Origin: Aurifilum marmelostoma
Taxonomy: Eukaryota; Ascomycota; Sordariomycetes; Diaporthales; Cryphonectriaceae
Length of the DNA: 64,000 bases
NCBI GenBank assembly: GCA_027559495.1
Contig: JAMXSV010000010.1
Coordinates: forward strand, 2,604,001 to 2,668,000
Direction of reading: 5' to 3'
Shown here one piece after another: positions 51,560 through 61,677 of the stretch. Under the pieces are notes generated by a model. The model had not been told where the DNA came from, searched no databases, and saw nothing but the letters and a program-made list of their open reading frames with translations. The position numbers and the translations under genes are program-made. Numbering within the stretch: position 1 is the stretch's first letter; each line of letters begins with the position of its first letter.

Positions 51560-52898
51560 TTACTCTCGCACAAAAACGCCGGCCATACCCTGTGTGAATA
51601 GTAATCAATTAGTGATCCCCCCCCCCCCCCAGAGATATCAACGAGAGAAACGGGGACAGGAACAACTTACCATGCCTGTACCAACACACATGCTCACAAC
51701 GCCGACCTCGCCATCCTGCCTCTTGAGGCCGTGCATCAGCGTGCTCACCATCCTGGCACCCGTCGCGCCCAGAGGGTGGCCCAGCGCGATGGCCCCGCCG
51801 TCCGGGTTGATCTTGTCCATCTGGCCCTCGAGCCCCAGCTCCCGGATGCAGTACAGCGCCTGGCTCGCAAAGGCCTCGTTGATCTCCCACCGGCTCACGT
51901 CGCCGTTCTCCAGGCCCAGCTGGCCCAGCGCCTTGGGGATGGCCAGCGCGGGGCCGATGCCCATCTCGTCGGGCGCACAGCCCACCGTGGTGGCGCTGAC
52001 GAAGCGGCCGATGATGTCGCCGCCCAGGCCCAGCTCTGTCGCCGTGCTGCGGCGCATCAGCAGCGTGGCCGCCGCGCCGTCCGACACCTGCGACGAGTTG
52101 CCGGCCGTGCTCGCGCCGTCGGGCCTGAAGGCGGGCTTGAGCTTGGCCAGGCCCTCGACGCTGGCGCCGGCCCTGATGCCGTCGTCCTCGGTCACCGTCA
52201 CCCTCCTCTCCTCGCCCACCTTGTTCCCCTGCTTGTCCACCTCCTGGAACCGCGTCTCCACGGGCACGATCTCGCGCGCAAACGCGCCCGACGCCCTCGC
52301 CCTGGCGGCGCGGAGGTGGCTCTCCACGGCAAAGGCGTCCTGGTCCGCCCTGCTGACGCCGTATCTCTCGGCCACGTTCTCGCTCGTGAGCCCCATGGCC
52401 ATGATGCAGTCCCGGGCGTCCTTGTGCGGGCTGTCCCGGAGCTCGGGCCACAGGTCCACGGGGATGGCCCGCGAGCCGTAGTTGCGCGTCATGCTCTCCA
52501 TGCCCGCGCCGATGCCCACGTCTGCCATGCCCGTGCGGATCTGCCCGGCCACGGCCGCGATGGCCATCAGCGAGCTGCTGCAGGCCCGGTTCACCGTGTA
52601 CAGCGAGGTCGTGCTCGGGTAGCCGACGTGGTTCATGGCCATGCGCGCGGCCTTGCTGCCGCCCAGCTCGGACAGCACCACGCCCACGGCCACGTCGTCC
52701 ATGCGGGACGGGTCGAGGTTGGGGTTGGCGTCGAGGGTCGCGCGGAGGACGACGGAGAGCAGCTCCTCGGGGTAGGCATCCTTGAGCGAGCCGCGGTTCG
52801 ACCGGCAGATGGGCGTGCGCAGGGACGAGAGGATCACGACGTCGTGGGGGGGACTTGGTGAGCACGGCGCGGAGGCCCTTGGGAAGCGTGGTAGCCAT
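51560..52898 (-). CDS. 3-ketoacyl-CoA thiolase, with a frameshift in a G7 run
   Basis: Thiolase catalyses the last step of fatty-acid beta-oxidation, cleaving 3-ketoacyl-CoA to acetyl-CoA. Exons are 52898-51671 and 51589-51560 (minus). The 81-nt intron (51590-51670) has a GTAAGT donor, a CAG acceptor and a C14/G14 homopolymer. The main frame holds nearly the whole enzyme: NRACSSSL with the nucleophilic Cys, GGAIALGHPLG with the catalytic His, and CVGTGM, which splices to GMAGVFVRE and a stop. The first 17 residues (MATTLPKGLRAVLTKSP) are in another frame. The shift falls at a run of seven G (plus strand 52846-52852). Six G would give an uninterrupted frame of about 418 aa, the normal length. 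So this is either a one-base sequencing error or a recent null mutation. No clear PTS1 or PTS2 peroxisomal signal is visible. Confidence 0.9.
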
Positions 52899-54096
52899 GT
52901 TGTCTTTTCTGTATCTTTGTAGACTGTTTAAGGAAGAAAGAGGACAGGAGAGACAGAGAGAGAAAGAGAGGGAGAGAGGGAGAGGTCGGCTTCACGGTAC
53001 TCGAGGGGCGGTTGCTCAGAACAGGGCAGACGGCTTCACCCTCTGACCACCAATTGATCCTGTTGCAATATGATATTATACAGACGACCACAAGAAGAAA
53101 AAGAACAATGCATACCCTGTCTTACAGAACAACCATTAAAGAGAGAGAGAGAGAGAAAGATAGAAAACAGAAAACAACCTGAGAGGATAATAAGAGCAGG
53201 AGGAGACAAGAAAAAGAACCGCCAGCGGATAGTGATTCGGTTTACCCGACACCCCTCTTCCCTCGTCACGGCCAGAGATCGGAAGAGAGCTTAAGCTGGG
53301 TGCCCCGGTATCCGGGGTAAAGCTCAGGTACTATACCACATGGTCGCAGGCTCAGGCCTAGCCTGTGGGGTTCAGGAAGGCTGAGTGGGTAAAGGAAATC
53401 CCGGCGCGGCTTACCAGAAACATAGTTGCCATCGCAAGCTTCCGTTCGAGGTGCGTCTTTTCCATGTACTTTGTACACTACGTCTGTACTTTGCTGTACC
53501 CCGGTGGCTTGGCTCTGGCTGGTAATCCCCTGGTAATGATCGCCGTCAGCCTTGCCGGTGGATCGTATCCCAGATTGGATTCTTATTCTCGTGCAGCTGA
53601 GACACAAGGCTGTTGTTGTTGATTATTGTCATAACATCACTTTTCGAGATTCACTCCCATATAATTCAAGAACCCTTCCTCACGTCCTTTAGGCACCGTT
53701 AAATGATCAAATATCAATCCATTCTGTCCCTGAGCAACTGCTTCCTACTACTACTTCAACGCTTGTCGAGGGAGAAGATGATGATCTCCACCGGGTCACA
53801 AGACGCAGGCATGTTGAGATTCACCTTCTCCTCTCGTTGCGTTCCAAGAATAAAGACTGTAATAATAATCATCTGCTGCGCTCTCTTCTGGCAGTCACGC
53901 CAACTCCGTAACCCCCATCACAGTGAAGTCAAGCTGCACATCGAAAGGATATGTGTGCGCGTGTCAATCTTTTGAAAGCCCAAGTACTGCACTCACCACA
54001 AAAGATAGATGAAAAGCAAAAAAGAAGAAAGAAAGAAGATGGAAACAAGACGAGAACGAAAACGATGGGGGGGGGGGGTATCATCAGCTGTCGCGT
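52899..54096. other. Thiolase upstream region and 3' flank of next gene
   Basis: About 1.2 kb with GA-rich repeats at about 52948-52983 and 53139-53157, GTAC-type elements at about 53463-53502 and a G12 run at 54067-54078. No gene is supportable. Confidence 0.6.
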
Positions 54097-55878
54097 TTAG
54101 TCTCCTCGGATCCCAAGTCCAAGCCCGATGGGTGGATTGCCATCCCTCAGGCCGCCCGCCATTCTCAGTTTCTTGGTCGGGCTCGTCGGCTCCCTGAGCT
54201 GTTCCTCAAGCTTCCGCTTCGCGGACGCCGCAGCTGTGGTTGTTGGGGTCGTCGTCACGGTCGGCTTGTTGAGCGGGCCGCGTAGGGTCGACTGCAGCTT
54301 CTTATCAGCCGTCGCCGCGGGGGGCGGCGTCACGTCCCTCGAGCCGTGGGAGCTTGCCACCTCGAAGCTCTCGCGCGGGTCGCGGCGGAGCATGGACGTC
54401 GCCTCCTGGCTGGCCTGGCTCTCGTAGACCTGGGCATCATCACCAGCCTGGCCGCGGTACGACGGGAGCGGCACACGAGGGCGCGGCGGGGGGGAGCCGC
54501 GGGAGGCAAAGGACTGCGCCTGCTGTGCCACCGACTGCAGTGCTGCGCGGGCCAGCATCTCGTTGTCGTCTGCCGAGATGGTGCTCTCCCGGCTGTGACG
54601 CCGACTCCGGTCCATCCGGCTCGCCGTCCTCGCAAAGCTCAGCTCTCGCTCGGGGGTGTCGGGGTCAAAGGCTCGGCTGACGAAGCGTCGAGGGGGCTCG
54701 GTGTGGGGGACGAGGTCCGGCGGCGGCAGCAGGTCAGCGCCCCGGGGCCGGGACCTGTTGGGGGTCGAGGGCAGTGACGACATGGACTGTGCACCCCGCG
54801 AGTGTTTGAGCGGCCTGCGACCCGCGCCGCGGTTCGGGGTGACGGGTGTAGAGGGCACGCTGCTGTTCTCCTGTGTGGCGGCCTGGAGCAGCACGGCAAA
54901 GGGCTGGGCCTCGCGGTCGACCCTGTGCTTGGGGGTCCGGCGCGGGTCCTGTCGGTGCTGGACAGGCGACGCCTGGGCCGTCCTGGGGGTGTGAAACATG
55001 CCCCCCGGGCTGGCGAGCTTGTCCCAGAGCTCGCGCTTGTCGAGCAGGCGGCCCCGCAGCAGCTTGTTGTCCTCGCGCAGGGTGTCGATGGTCTCCTCCT
55101 GCCGCATGATGAGCCTCTTGGCGGCCTTCAGCCTCTTGCACGCCTCGTCGTAGTCCCTGACGACCCTCTCGTTCTCGCGGCGCGCCTTCTCGGCCAGCTT
55201 CCGCAGCGAGTCGTACATGGCCTCTGTGATGTTGGGGCCGGGGCTGGGGCTGACGGCCCGCCTGACTGGCCGGGGCGCCTCGGCCTTCTGCTGCTGCAGG
55301 GCCTGCAGCTGACGCAGGGTCATCTCCTGCTCGACGGCGGCGCGCTGGGCATCCTCGTCGGCGCGGACGGAGAGGAGCTGGTACTGGAGCTTGTGGTGGG
55401 CGGCCTCCATCTTCAGGCGCGACTGCTCGGCGATGCAGGTCTGCAGCATGGCACGCAGCTCGTCGGGCGCGGCGGCGACGACTTGCTCGGGGCGCGGGGC
55501 AGCGTAGTGCCCAGCGGGTGTCGAGTCGGGCCGCACCGAGTGGAGGCCGGTGACGGGAGGAGAGAGCATCCGCTGGCGGAGGGAGGAGGCGGCAGCGGCG
55601 GCTGCCCTGCTGGCGTCGTTGTTGGAAGGCACCTGTGAGGAAGGAGGCGGCGTCAGGGAGGAGGGGATGACAGAGCTGGTCGAGGCGGCGCGCTCCTCGT
55701 TGCGCTCCGTCTTGAAAGACCGGTCAGGATCGGCGGGCGACGCAGGAGGCTCGGTCGAGGGGAGGCTCTGTTGCGATGCAGACAGGGCTCCGTTGGGGGC
55801 TGCCGTGTCCATCGGGGTGGTGGGCTCGTCCTCGATGACCACGGCTGGCCGCTGTGCGCCTGAGGGCTCTGGAGTCAT
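54097..55878 (-). CDS. Unrecognised Ser/Pro-rich coiled-coil protein
   Basis: A single open frame of 593 aa with strong GC3 bias and no competing splice signals. I do not recognise the family. The N-terminal 135 residues are low-complexity Pro/Ser/Ala, including an Ala run near 91-97. Two heptad-like, charged helical segments follow: about 138-200 (Gln/Ala-rich) and about 218-290 (Lys/Arg/Glu-rich, with Leu spacing typical of coiled coils). The C-terminal half is disordered, rich in SPxx/TPxx and RxxS sites that suit proline-directed or basophilic kinases, and has basic patches such as AKRKLEEQ and SPTKKLRM near the end that could act as nuclear localisation signals. A cytoskeletal, septal or nuclear scaffold role is guesswork. 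The ATG at 55878 is the first in frame. Confidence 0.8.
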   Translation of the reverse strand: MTPEPSGAQRPAVVIEDEPTTPMDTAAPNGALSASQQSLPSTEPPASPADPDRSFKTERNEERAASTSSVIPSSLTPPPSSQVPSNNDASRAAAAAASSLRQRMLSPPVTGLHSVRPDSTPAGHYAAPRPEQVVAAAPDELRAMLQTCIAEQSRLKMEAAHHKLQYQLLSVRADEDAQRAAVEQEMTLRQLQALQQQKAEAPRPVRRAVSPSPGPNITEAMYDSLRKLAEKARRENERVVRDYDEACKRLKAAKRLIMRQEETIDTLREDNKLLRGRLLDKRELWDKLASPGGMFHTPRTAQASPVQHRQDPRRTPKHRVDREAQPFAVLLQAATQENSSVPSTPVTPNRGAGRRPLKHSRGAQSMSSLPSTPNRSRPRGADLLPPPDLVPHTEPPRRFVSRAFDPDTPERELSFARTASRMDRSRRHSRESTISADDNEMLARAALQSVAQQAQSFASRGSPPPRPRVPLPSYRGQAGDDAQVYESQASQEATSMLRRDPRESFEVASSHGSRDVTPPPAATADKKLQSTLRGPLNKPTVTTTPTTTAAASAKRKLEEQLREPTSPTKKLRMAGGLRDGNPPIGLGLGIRGD

Positions 55879-56877
55879 GGTGAGCTTCTCGTACTACGGC
55901 GTCGATCGGGAGAGTTCGCGAGTATCGACGTCGAGGCCAAAGGGTCCGGCTTGGAAGGACGGGCGCGAGTGTAACGATTGTTGGGCATTGAATGCTGCAC
56001 CCTGCAGATGAACGCCGATCTCGTAAGAAAGGCTTGGCTTGGGCGCTTGTTGTGTGACACGATCGGCAGGGCGCAAAGCAGAGTTGGCTGTGTGTGCTTG
56101 TGATTGTTGTTGACGATGGGAGGGACTGGTCAGAGGCGAGCGGAGGTGGGAAGGCAATCGTCAGGCGTTCTCGAATGGCCCCTCTCTTCTGTCTCGTGAA
56201 AGGAGCGGAGATGGCCAGTGCAGACACAAACAAGACCACGCACGATCCAGTTCACGATGGTGGCCTGGAAATGGGTGTCGCGGCGTGCAGAAAAGCTGTA
56301 GTGGGCCTCGGTGTGCTGGGAGGGAGGATTGGGTGACGAGGAGGGAGGAGGAGCCCCTCGAGTTTGTTTGGTTGTAGCCAGCCGACGTGGAGTTGTTTTG
56401 GGGGGGGGGGGGGTGGGTTGTGTTGTGTTCCCAAGGTTACCCTACCGTCCAGCGCACTACCACAGGGCCATAGTACCAGTACCCTTAGCATGTTAGTGGG
56501 TCCGGCCAGGGCCTAACGCGCCTAAATAGAGGGGGCTGGCTGACTGGCTGTCTAGCTGGCACGTAAGTATGCAGGGCTGGCTGGCAACCAGAAGTGCGCC
56601 AAACCGCTTTCGTGACTAGATCGGCATTCATTCCCATACCTAATCTCGATGTCGGATAGTAGGTGTTTAGGGGGTTAGGGTTGCGAACGGTACGATATAT
56701 ATAAGTAGTATATACTTTCTTTTATGTATATGATGATTATTAGAGTAGCTAGTATATAGGCTGATGACGACGAGATAGACGGAACTTCTAAGTACTGAGC
56801 CCACATACACGATCCCGGACTCCCGGCCCTGACTCTGGCTCACTTACACTCGTCTCCATGGACCACATGACACCACC
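55879..56877. other. Upstream region of coiled-coil gene
   Basis: About 1 kb contains the probable 5' leader of the minus-strand coiled-coil gene, a G14 run at 56400-56413, a GGCTGGCTG-type imperfect repeat near 56530-56585 and a telomere-like TTTAGGGGGTTAGGGTT at 56666-56682. No gene seen. Confidence 0.6.
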
Positions 56878-57615
56878 TCACAGGGCCATAGCGACTCCGA
56901 CGATCCCAGCAAGACCCGCAGCGGCAATGTTCAGGCCTTCCTTGCTCGCGGCACCAGTTGCCGTCGTCGAGCCGGAGCCAGAGGTGCTCGATGCGGTTCC
57001 CGTTATCTCTGTCACACCGCTGCTGGTCTTGGACGCCCCAGATGCGGCAGAGGACGACGGCTCAGCCGTGCCCGTGGCGGACGACGCCGCTGACCCCGTG
57101 CTCGTCGCGCTGCCGCCGGACGAGAGGAAATCCAGCCCCGCGGTGATGGTGACCTGTGCCATGCTGTCCGTGATATCACTCAGGATCGTCGTGGACGTCC
57201 CCGGGAAGTTGGCCTCGGATCCGGCGTCCGTCTCGGTGCAGCTGGCCGTGTTCGAGGCGACGCTGCAGTCGGCGTCGAGGCTTCTGCATGTTTGGCGACA
57301 ACCTGATCAGCATGACGTCCCGGTAGGGCCCCTAAGAAGAAAGTAGACTCACATGGCACCCGTCTCGGTGTAGTGCACACCCAGTGTCGCCGGGCCCGAG
57401 GTGAAGGTGACACCGCCTCCAAAGCCACAGTCGCTTGCGTCCGTGCCGTCTGCGCAGCCCACAAAGTAGGTGGTAGCCCCTGGAGCGGCCGACACGACAG
57501 ACGCGACGATATTGTCGCCCTCGAAACCGTACAGGAACAAGCTCGTCACCGAGGTCGACTGGGCTGCCGTCGATGCCACGAGCAGGACAGCGGTGAGCAG
57601 GAACCGGGAAGCCAT
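56878..57615 (-). CDS. GPI-anchored Ser/Thr-rich cell-surface protein
   Basis: Two exons (minus): 57615-57353 and 57283-56878. The 69-nt intron (57284-57352) has a GTGAGT donor and a GCAG acceptor, and the joined frame keeps the family pattern. The product is 222 aa. A signal peptide covers residues 1 to about 18 (MASRFLLTAVLLVASTAAQ). The next 120 residues form a small secreted domain with several Cys (GCADGT-ASDCGFG, ADCSVASNTASC) and the motif YGFEGDNIVASVV, which I associate with a widespread family of fungal GPI-anchored surface glycoproteins of unknown function. Then comes a Ser/Thr/Ala/Gly-rich region suited to O-mannosylation, and a hydrophobic tail (GLNIAAAGLAGIVGVAMAL) typical of a GPI attachment signal. 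Location at the membrane or wall is inferred. About 12 CA units lie in the leader just before the ATG. Confidence 0.9.
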
Positions 57616-58616
57616 CTTTCGAGGAGGTCGTGTGATGTGTTGTGTGTGTGTGTGTGTGTGTTACAAGAATAACAAGGAAATGAGAGAAATTCAAGATGAA
57701 ATGAACCACGAAAGCAAACGACCTGTCCTCAAGAGGTTGTTATATCATGAGATGGAATGGCCTCGATCCGGAGAGGTGACACAGGACAGGCGGGATTGTG
57801 AGATTTTAGTCAGTCTCGGGCTCTTCCTTTGGAAGGAAATATCGTTAAATCTAAGCGTGTCTCGAGGTTGGGTTCGGAGGGCTGCCATCCTGACTAGGAG
57901 CTTCAGCCCCGTCCACTAGCAGTCGCCGCGCCAGGATCGTGAACTCCTGTGCCGATGGCCGACAGATGGCGGCGGGCTGGGGCCTGCACGTGCAAGTCGG
58001 TGGAATTCTCTTATGCAATAGAGATGGATCCCCCCAGGATCCCAGCAGCAATGACCCTGAAACACCACCATCTCTGGGATCTCAATCGGAAAGGATCCGG
58101 ATTGTCCTCCCATCTCCCTCCATCGTCTCCCGGCGACGAGGATGACAATGATCGAATGTCTAGGTTGTCTTCTGGAATTTCACTGTGTGACCTCGACAAA
58201 AGCGATTTCACAGTGTCCCGATCACCGAGTCTGTGTCGTTGACCTGCAATGATTCGATATTTCATGTGCAAGTTTCTCGTTAGGAGGGAGTGGATCTCTT
58301 CTCATGGGTGTGACGGTCAACGCGACCTGAGGCCCCATTATTGAGAAGGACCCTGCACATGATGTGGCGGTCCCTGGATCCATAATAGTTACTCACGGGT
58401 ATTTCTTACCGAGCGCCTTCAGAATAAACGTTCCGACACAACTTGCCTGCCTATCCTCGGAACGTCAATCTTTCACATCATCCAGCACTGCGAAGATGCC
58501 CACAGAGGCTGTTGAAATGGTTTGAAATGGCCCATCGGTTCCAGATTCTTTTATGTTGCTATCGCTAAAATATTGACTACAAAACACAACTGGTTCAACT
58601 TGTCGCCGTCACCAGA
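57616..58616. other. Upstream region of the GPI-protein gene
   Basis: A 1-kb spacer. A TG repeat (57634-57660) sits immediately before the start codon of the GPI-protein gene. Open frames near 57949-58242 are short, share no recognisable family and overlap on both strands. No gene is supported. Confidence 0.55.
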
Positions 58617-58974
58617 TCATGGCCCGGCCAGATTTGGACCCTTGGCTGCACCACCCGGCACAGCAGACTCCAGCCCCCTCGTGCCGGGTTCATTGACGGG
58701 GTTCCATGTCGCCTTGGCCTCGAGAGACTCCTCAAGCCGACCCTCTGGTCCTGGCAGACCGCTGTCCGAGGCGACTGGTGCTGCTCCTGGTACTGCTGCC
58801 TCGCCGTGGGCTGGGGCGTTTTCCGCGCCGAGTCCCTTTGCTGTAGCAGCTGTTAATATTGTTGAGAGTTGTCGAGTAGAAAATTGGGTCAGTTCAAGTG
58901 TACTTGCCTGCTGCGTCTCTCTTCAGGAACTTGTCTGATGGCTCCTGGCCTCCGGGGACCTTTGAGTGAGGCAT
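58617..58974 (-). CDS. Small unknown protein, two exons, GC-AG intron
   Basis: Exons (minus): 58974-58908 and 58849-58617, separated by a 58-nt intron (58850-58907). The product is 99 aa, Gly/Ala/Pro-rich and hydrophilic, with no signal peptide or membrane segment. It starts MPHSKVPGGQEPSDKFLKRD and ends with the regular stretch EESLEAKATWNPVNEPGTRG and an Ala/Gly-Pro tail. The donor is CAG|GCAAGT, the strong consensus of rare GC-AG introns. The nearby GT (four bases further) would put exon 2 in an Arg-rich frame that stops early, so the GC donor is preferred. I do not recognise a family, but the composition and codon use look like a real conserved small protein. It is divergent from the CWC16-family gene, sharing about 1 kb. 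Confidence 0.72.
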
Positions 58975-59998
58975 GATGACTGCGGATGGAGCTGAATGGA
59001 TGTGATGGAAGGCAAAAGTTGCGACAGAAAGCCTCGTGAAATGGGTTGGGCCAATGGCTAGTCTGCTCATTAAAAGGGAGAAAAAAGGAGTTGAAGATTG
59101 TTGCTCAACAAGATTCGTGTCGTTGCCCTTGATATACTTGAGTATTATTGTACCCCCAGAGCCCTTGAGCTACGTACAAACATTAATCATCGAGGCAAAT
59201 TAACGTCACTATGAAGCCTCGCAAGCACCAGCCTGACGTCACAAGATTGTCGGATCAACTGCCCCCCAAAATCATGAGCAGATAACGGAGCTCTTGTTCC
59301 TGGGGACATGATGATCAGTGCAGATCAGAGGTTCATATCGTAGCATGCATGTACACCATTGCCCCTGGGGTCCCTTTTGCCTTGTCCACCCACATGTGAG
59401 ACAGAGCATCCGGTGTCTGGGAGACATTGCGTTTAGCTTTCTCATGCTCAGCCAACTCACACTCGAGTTTGGCTCCAGTATCAAGCGGCTCACGCAAGTT
59501 GCAGAGATAATGTGAGGCCAGACCACATCATCTCGAGGATCGTGACACTGAAACTTGGCCCTCGATCCTCCGATATTGGTTATTCAGCCTCAGCTGGAGA
59601 CCAGACCTGGCCTCGATCATCTCCGGCGTTTGATCTATGAGTAATTCACCATACCATAGAGATCGGTATTTAGGGTTAGGGTTCATTGCCACATGTCAGA
59701 TGGCAAGGGCGAGCTAAGTGTGCAGGGCTCCAGGCCCCGAAAGTTCGTCATTCCGGGTTGACAAATGTAGCCCGACACCTGGCCGAACAGCCACCTCCAC
59801 CACGGCACAGAAATATCGAGAAAACAGGTGGTCCTGGGCTCCTGGCGGCCCATTTCTGTTTTGAACGTCGGTCTGCGCAATTATAGCTGCAACTCCAACT
59901 GTTGCCGCCGCCACCGCCCCGCGCCCTGCGCCTCCATCTCGCCCTCCTCTTCCTGCCTCCGGCGCTCCCTCTCGAGGGCGCCACCCTCGACTTCCACA
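58975..59998. promoter_or_regulatory. Divergent intergenic region with telomere-like motif
   Basis: About 1 kb between the small minus-strand gene and the plus-strand CWC16-family gene should hold both promoters. TTTAGGGTTAGGGTT at 59669-59683 contains two TTAGGG units, 316 bp before the CWC16 start; such telobox-like sites are bound by Myb-type factors in promoters of some fungi. The 100 bases before the ATG are CT-rich. No further gene is seen. Confidence 0.5.
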
Positions 59999-61123
59999 AT
60001 GCAAGGCTTCAATATGGGCCGCTACGTGCCCCCCGAGCACGAGGGCCTCCTGTCCGCCAACCAGGCCTCCGGGAAGGGCCACGCCCTCGGCGCCCGCGCC
60101 TCCAAGCTGCGGTCTGAGGGCATCCTGACCGTCCGCTTCGAGATGCCCTTTGCCGTGTGGTGCGATCACTGCAAACCCCACCCCCAGATCATCGGCCAGG
60201 GCGTGCGCTTCAACGCCGAGAAGAAGAAGGTCGGCAATTACTACTCGAGCCCTATCTTCTCGTTCCGCATGCGCCATGCCGCCTGTGGCGGCGTCATCGA
60301 GGTGCGCACAGATCCCAAGAACACCGCATATGCCGTCGTGTCGGGCGGCCGCAAGAGAGATACCGGCGAGGGCAAGACGGCAGATGAGAGCCTCGTGGGG
60401 GATGGCCCGCTGGTCACGCCGTCGGAGCGCGAAGAACAGCGCGAGAGCGCTTTTTCGAACCTCGAAAAGACCATCGAGGATCGCGCCGCGCTCGAGAGAG
60501 CCAAGGAGAGGATCGATGAGATTGGCGATGTCAGCGCGCGGCAGTGGGACGACCCCTACTCGAGAAACCAGGCGCTGAGGAAGGCATTCCGTGTGGGGAG
60601 GAAGGCGAGGGAGAAGGAGGCTGAGATCGCGGAGGATATCAAGGACCGGATGGGGCTTGGGATCGAGCTGTTGCCGGAGAGCGAGGAGGATTCACGGCGG
60701 GCGCGGCTGGTCGAGTTTGGTGCAGCGCCCGACCGAGAGAAGGAAGAGAGCAGGGCGGAGGGCAGAGTGCTGGCCCAGCCGCTTTTTGGTGGTGGTAGGG
60801 ACCAGTCACGAGCAACCGAAAAAGTGGTGGCGGCGAGCAAGACCAGCGGGAACACAAAGCCGCCGCCAAGGAGGCTGAAGTCGGAGATGGCTGCTTCAAG
60901 ATTGAAACAGTCGCTGGTTTCCGAAATTGTTGGCAACACCCGGCTGGCGAGTGACCCCTTCCTGGGCCCAAGGGACAGGATGCTGACGAGGTCTGCTTCC
61001 CCCATCCCCGGCCTGAAGAGGAAACGGGATCCCGAGAGGGAAAGTGGCTCTTTGTTGGAGGAGAGACGAGCTGAGAAGATGGCTGCCTTGTCAAGTGGTC
61101 TTGTGGACTACGACTCAGATTGA
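59999..61123 (+). CDS. CWC16/Saf4 (CCDC130-like) splicing factor
   Basis: A single-exon frame of 374 aa starting MQGFNMGRYVPPEHEG, the expected N-terminus of this family; an in-frame extension upstream (from 59828) is not family-like. The family is represented by Yju2/CWC16 and its paralogue Saf4/CCDC130, spliceosome-associated proteins. Features are RFEMPFAVWCDHC (Cys 55 and 58), GVRFNAEKKKVGNYYSSPI, and RHAACGG (His 93 and Cys 96), which together look like a zinc site with one His in place of Cys, then EVRTDPKNTAYAVVSGG. A charged helical stretch follows (about 130-230), and the tail is basic and disordered. The N-terminal MGRYVPP and the downstream DPYSRNQALRK-FR segment favour the Saf4/CCDC130 branch. 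It is convergent with the UBC8 gene. Confidence 0.92.
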   Translation: MQGFNMGRYVPPEHEGLLSANQASGKGHALGARASKLRSEGILTVRFEMPFAVWCDHCKPHPQIIGQGVRFNAEKKKVGNYYSSPIFSFRMRHAACGGVIEVRTDPKNTAYAVVSGGRKRDTGEGKTADESLVGDGPLVTPSEREEQRESAFSNLEKTIEDRAALERAKERIDEIGDVSARQWDDPYSRNQALRKAFRVGRKAREKEAEIAEDIKDRMGLGIELLPESEEDSRRARLVEFGAAPDREKEESRAEGRVLAQPLFGGGRDQSRATEKVVAASKTSGNTKPPPRRLKSEMAASRLKQSLVSEIVGNTRLASDPFLGPRDRMLTRSASPIPGLKRKRDPERESGSLLEERRAEKMAALSSGLVDYDSD

Positions 61124-61677
61124 CCTGGCCTGTCCTGGATGACGGAGAAGTGCAGCCTGTTTGATGATTTTCGTTTGTCCTTCTATGATACCCCTAGACT
61201 TCTGGTAGAAACCATGCACCTTGTGTTAGGTCACATTCTCATCATGCAGATTGTATATATGCAGCCGAGAGGCTTTGTTAACAGGTATATTTGCTCAAGT
61301 GCTGTTTCTAGAGAACTCCGATGATTGCTCCACGAGAAGGAAAGAAGAGAATAGAAAAAGAGAGAAGCAAATCCAAATATTCCATCTCCCTCGATTGCCT
61401 CTTCTGACAGCAACCCTCCAACAAGCCCTGTGTGGCATCTTGCGTACCAAACGCGATCAAATGTGTGTGTTGTGAATCCAGCCTGGCAACCCCATCTAAG
61501 GCAAAAAGAGCAGAAAACAAGAAGAAGAAAAAAATAAGTGAAAAAAGAAAGACAGATAGCGCGCCCCGGACATCCAGACAAGTGTAAACCCGCCACCTTA
61601 CCAATGATGATGATCAGAACGCCGTTGCTGAAGGGGATGTAAGGAAACGTCGGGTTGGTCACGAAAGATTGCTCAGG
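61124..61677. other. Convergent 3' flanks of CWC16 and UBC8 genes
   Basis: A 554-bp spacer that should contain both 3' untranslated regions and terminators. A/G-rich and T-rich stretches are present. No gene. Confidence 0.6.

Noticed and set aside
51731..52861. 376-residue plus-strand frame opposite the thiolase
   Set aside because: Antisense shadow of a GC-rich gene; the thiolase motifs on the minus strand are decisive.
51609..52898. Arg/Gly/Ala-rich 429-residue frame over the thiolase
   Set aside because: Apart from its first 17 residues, which are the true thiolase N-terminus, it is a shifted reading of the GC-rich gene.
54802..55638. 278-residue Leu/Gly-rich plus-strand frame
   Set aside because: Antisense shadow of the coiled-coil gene.
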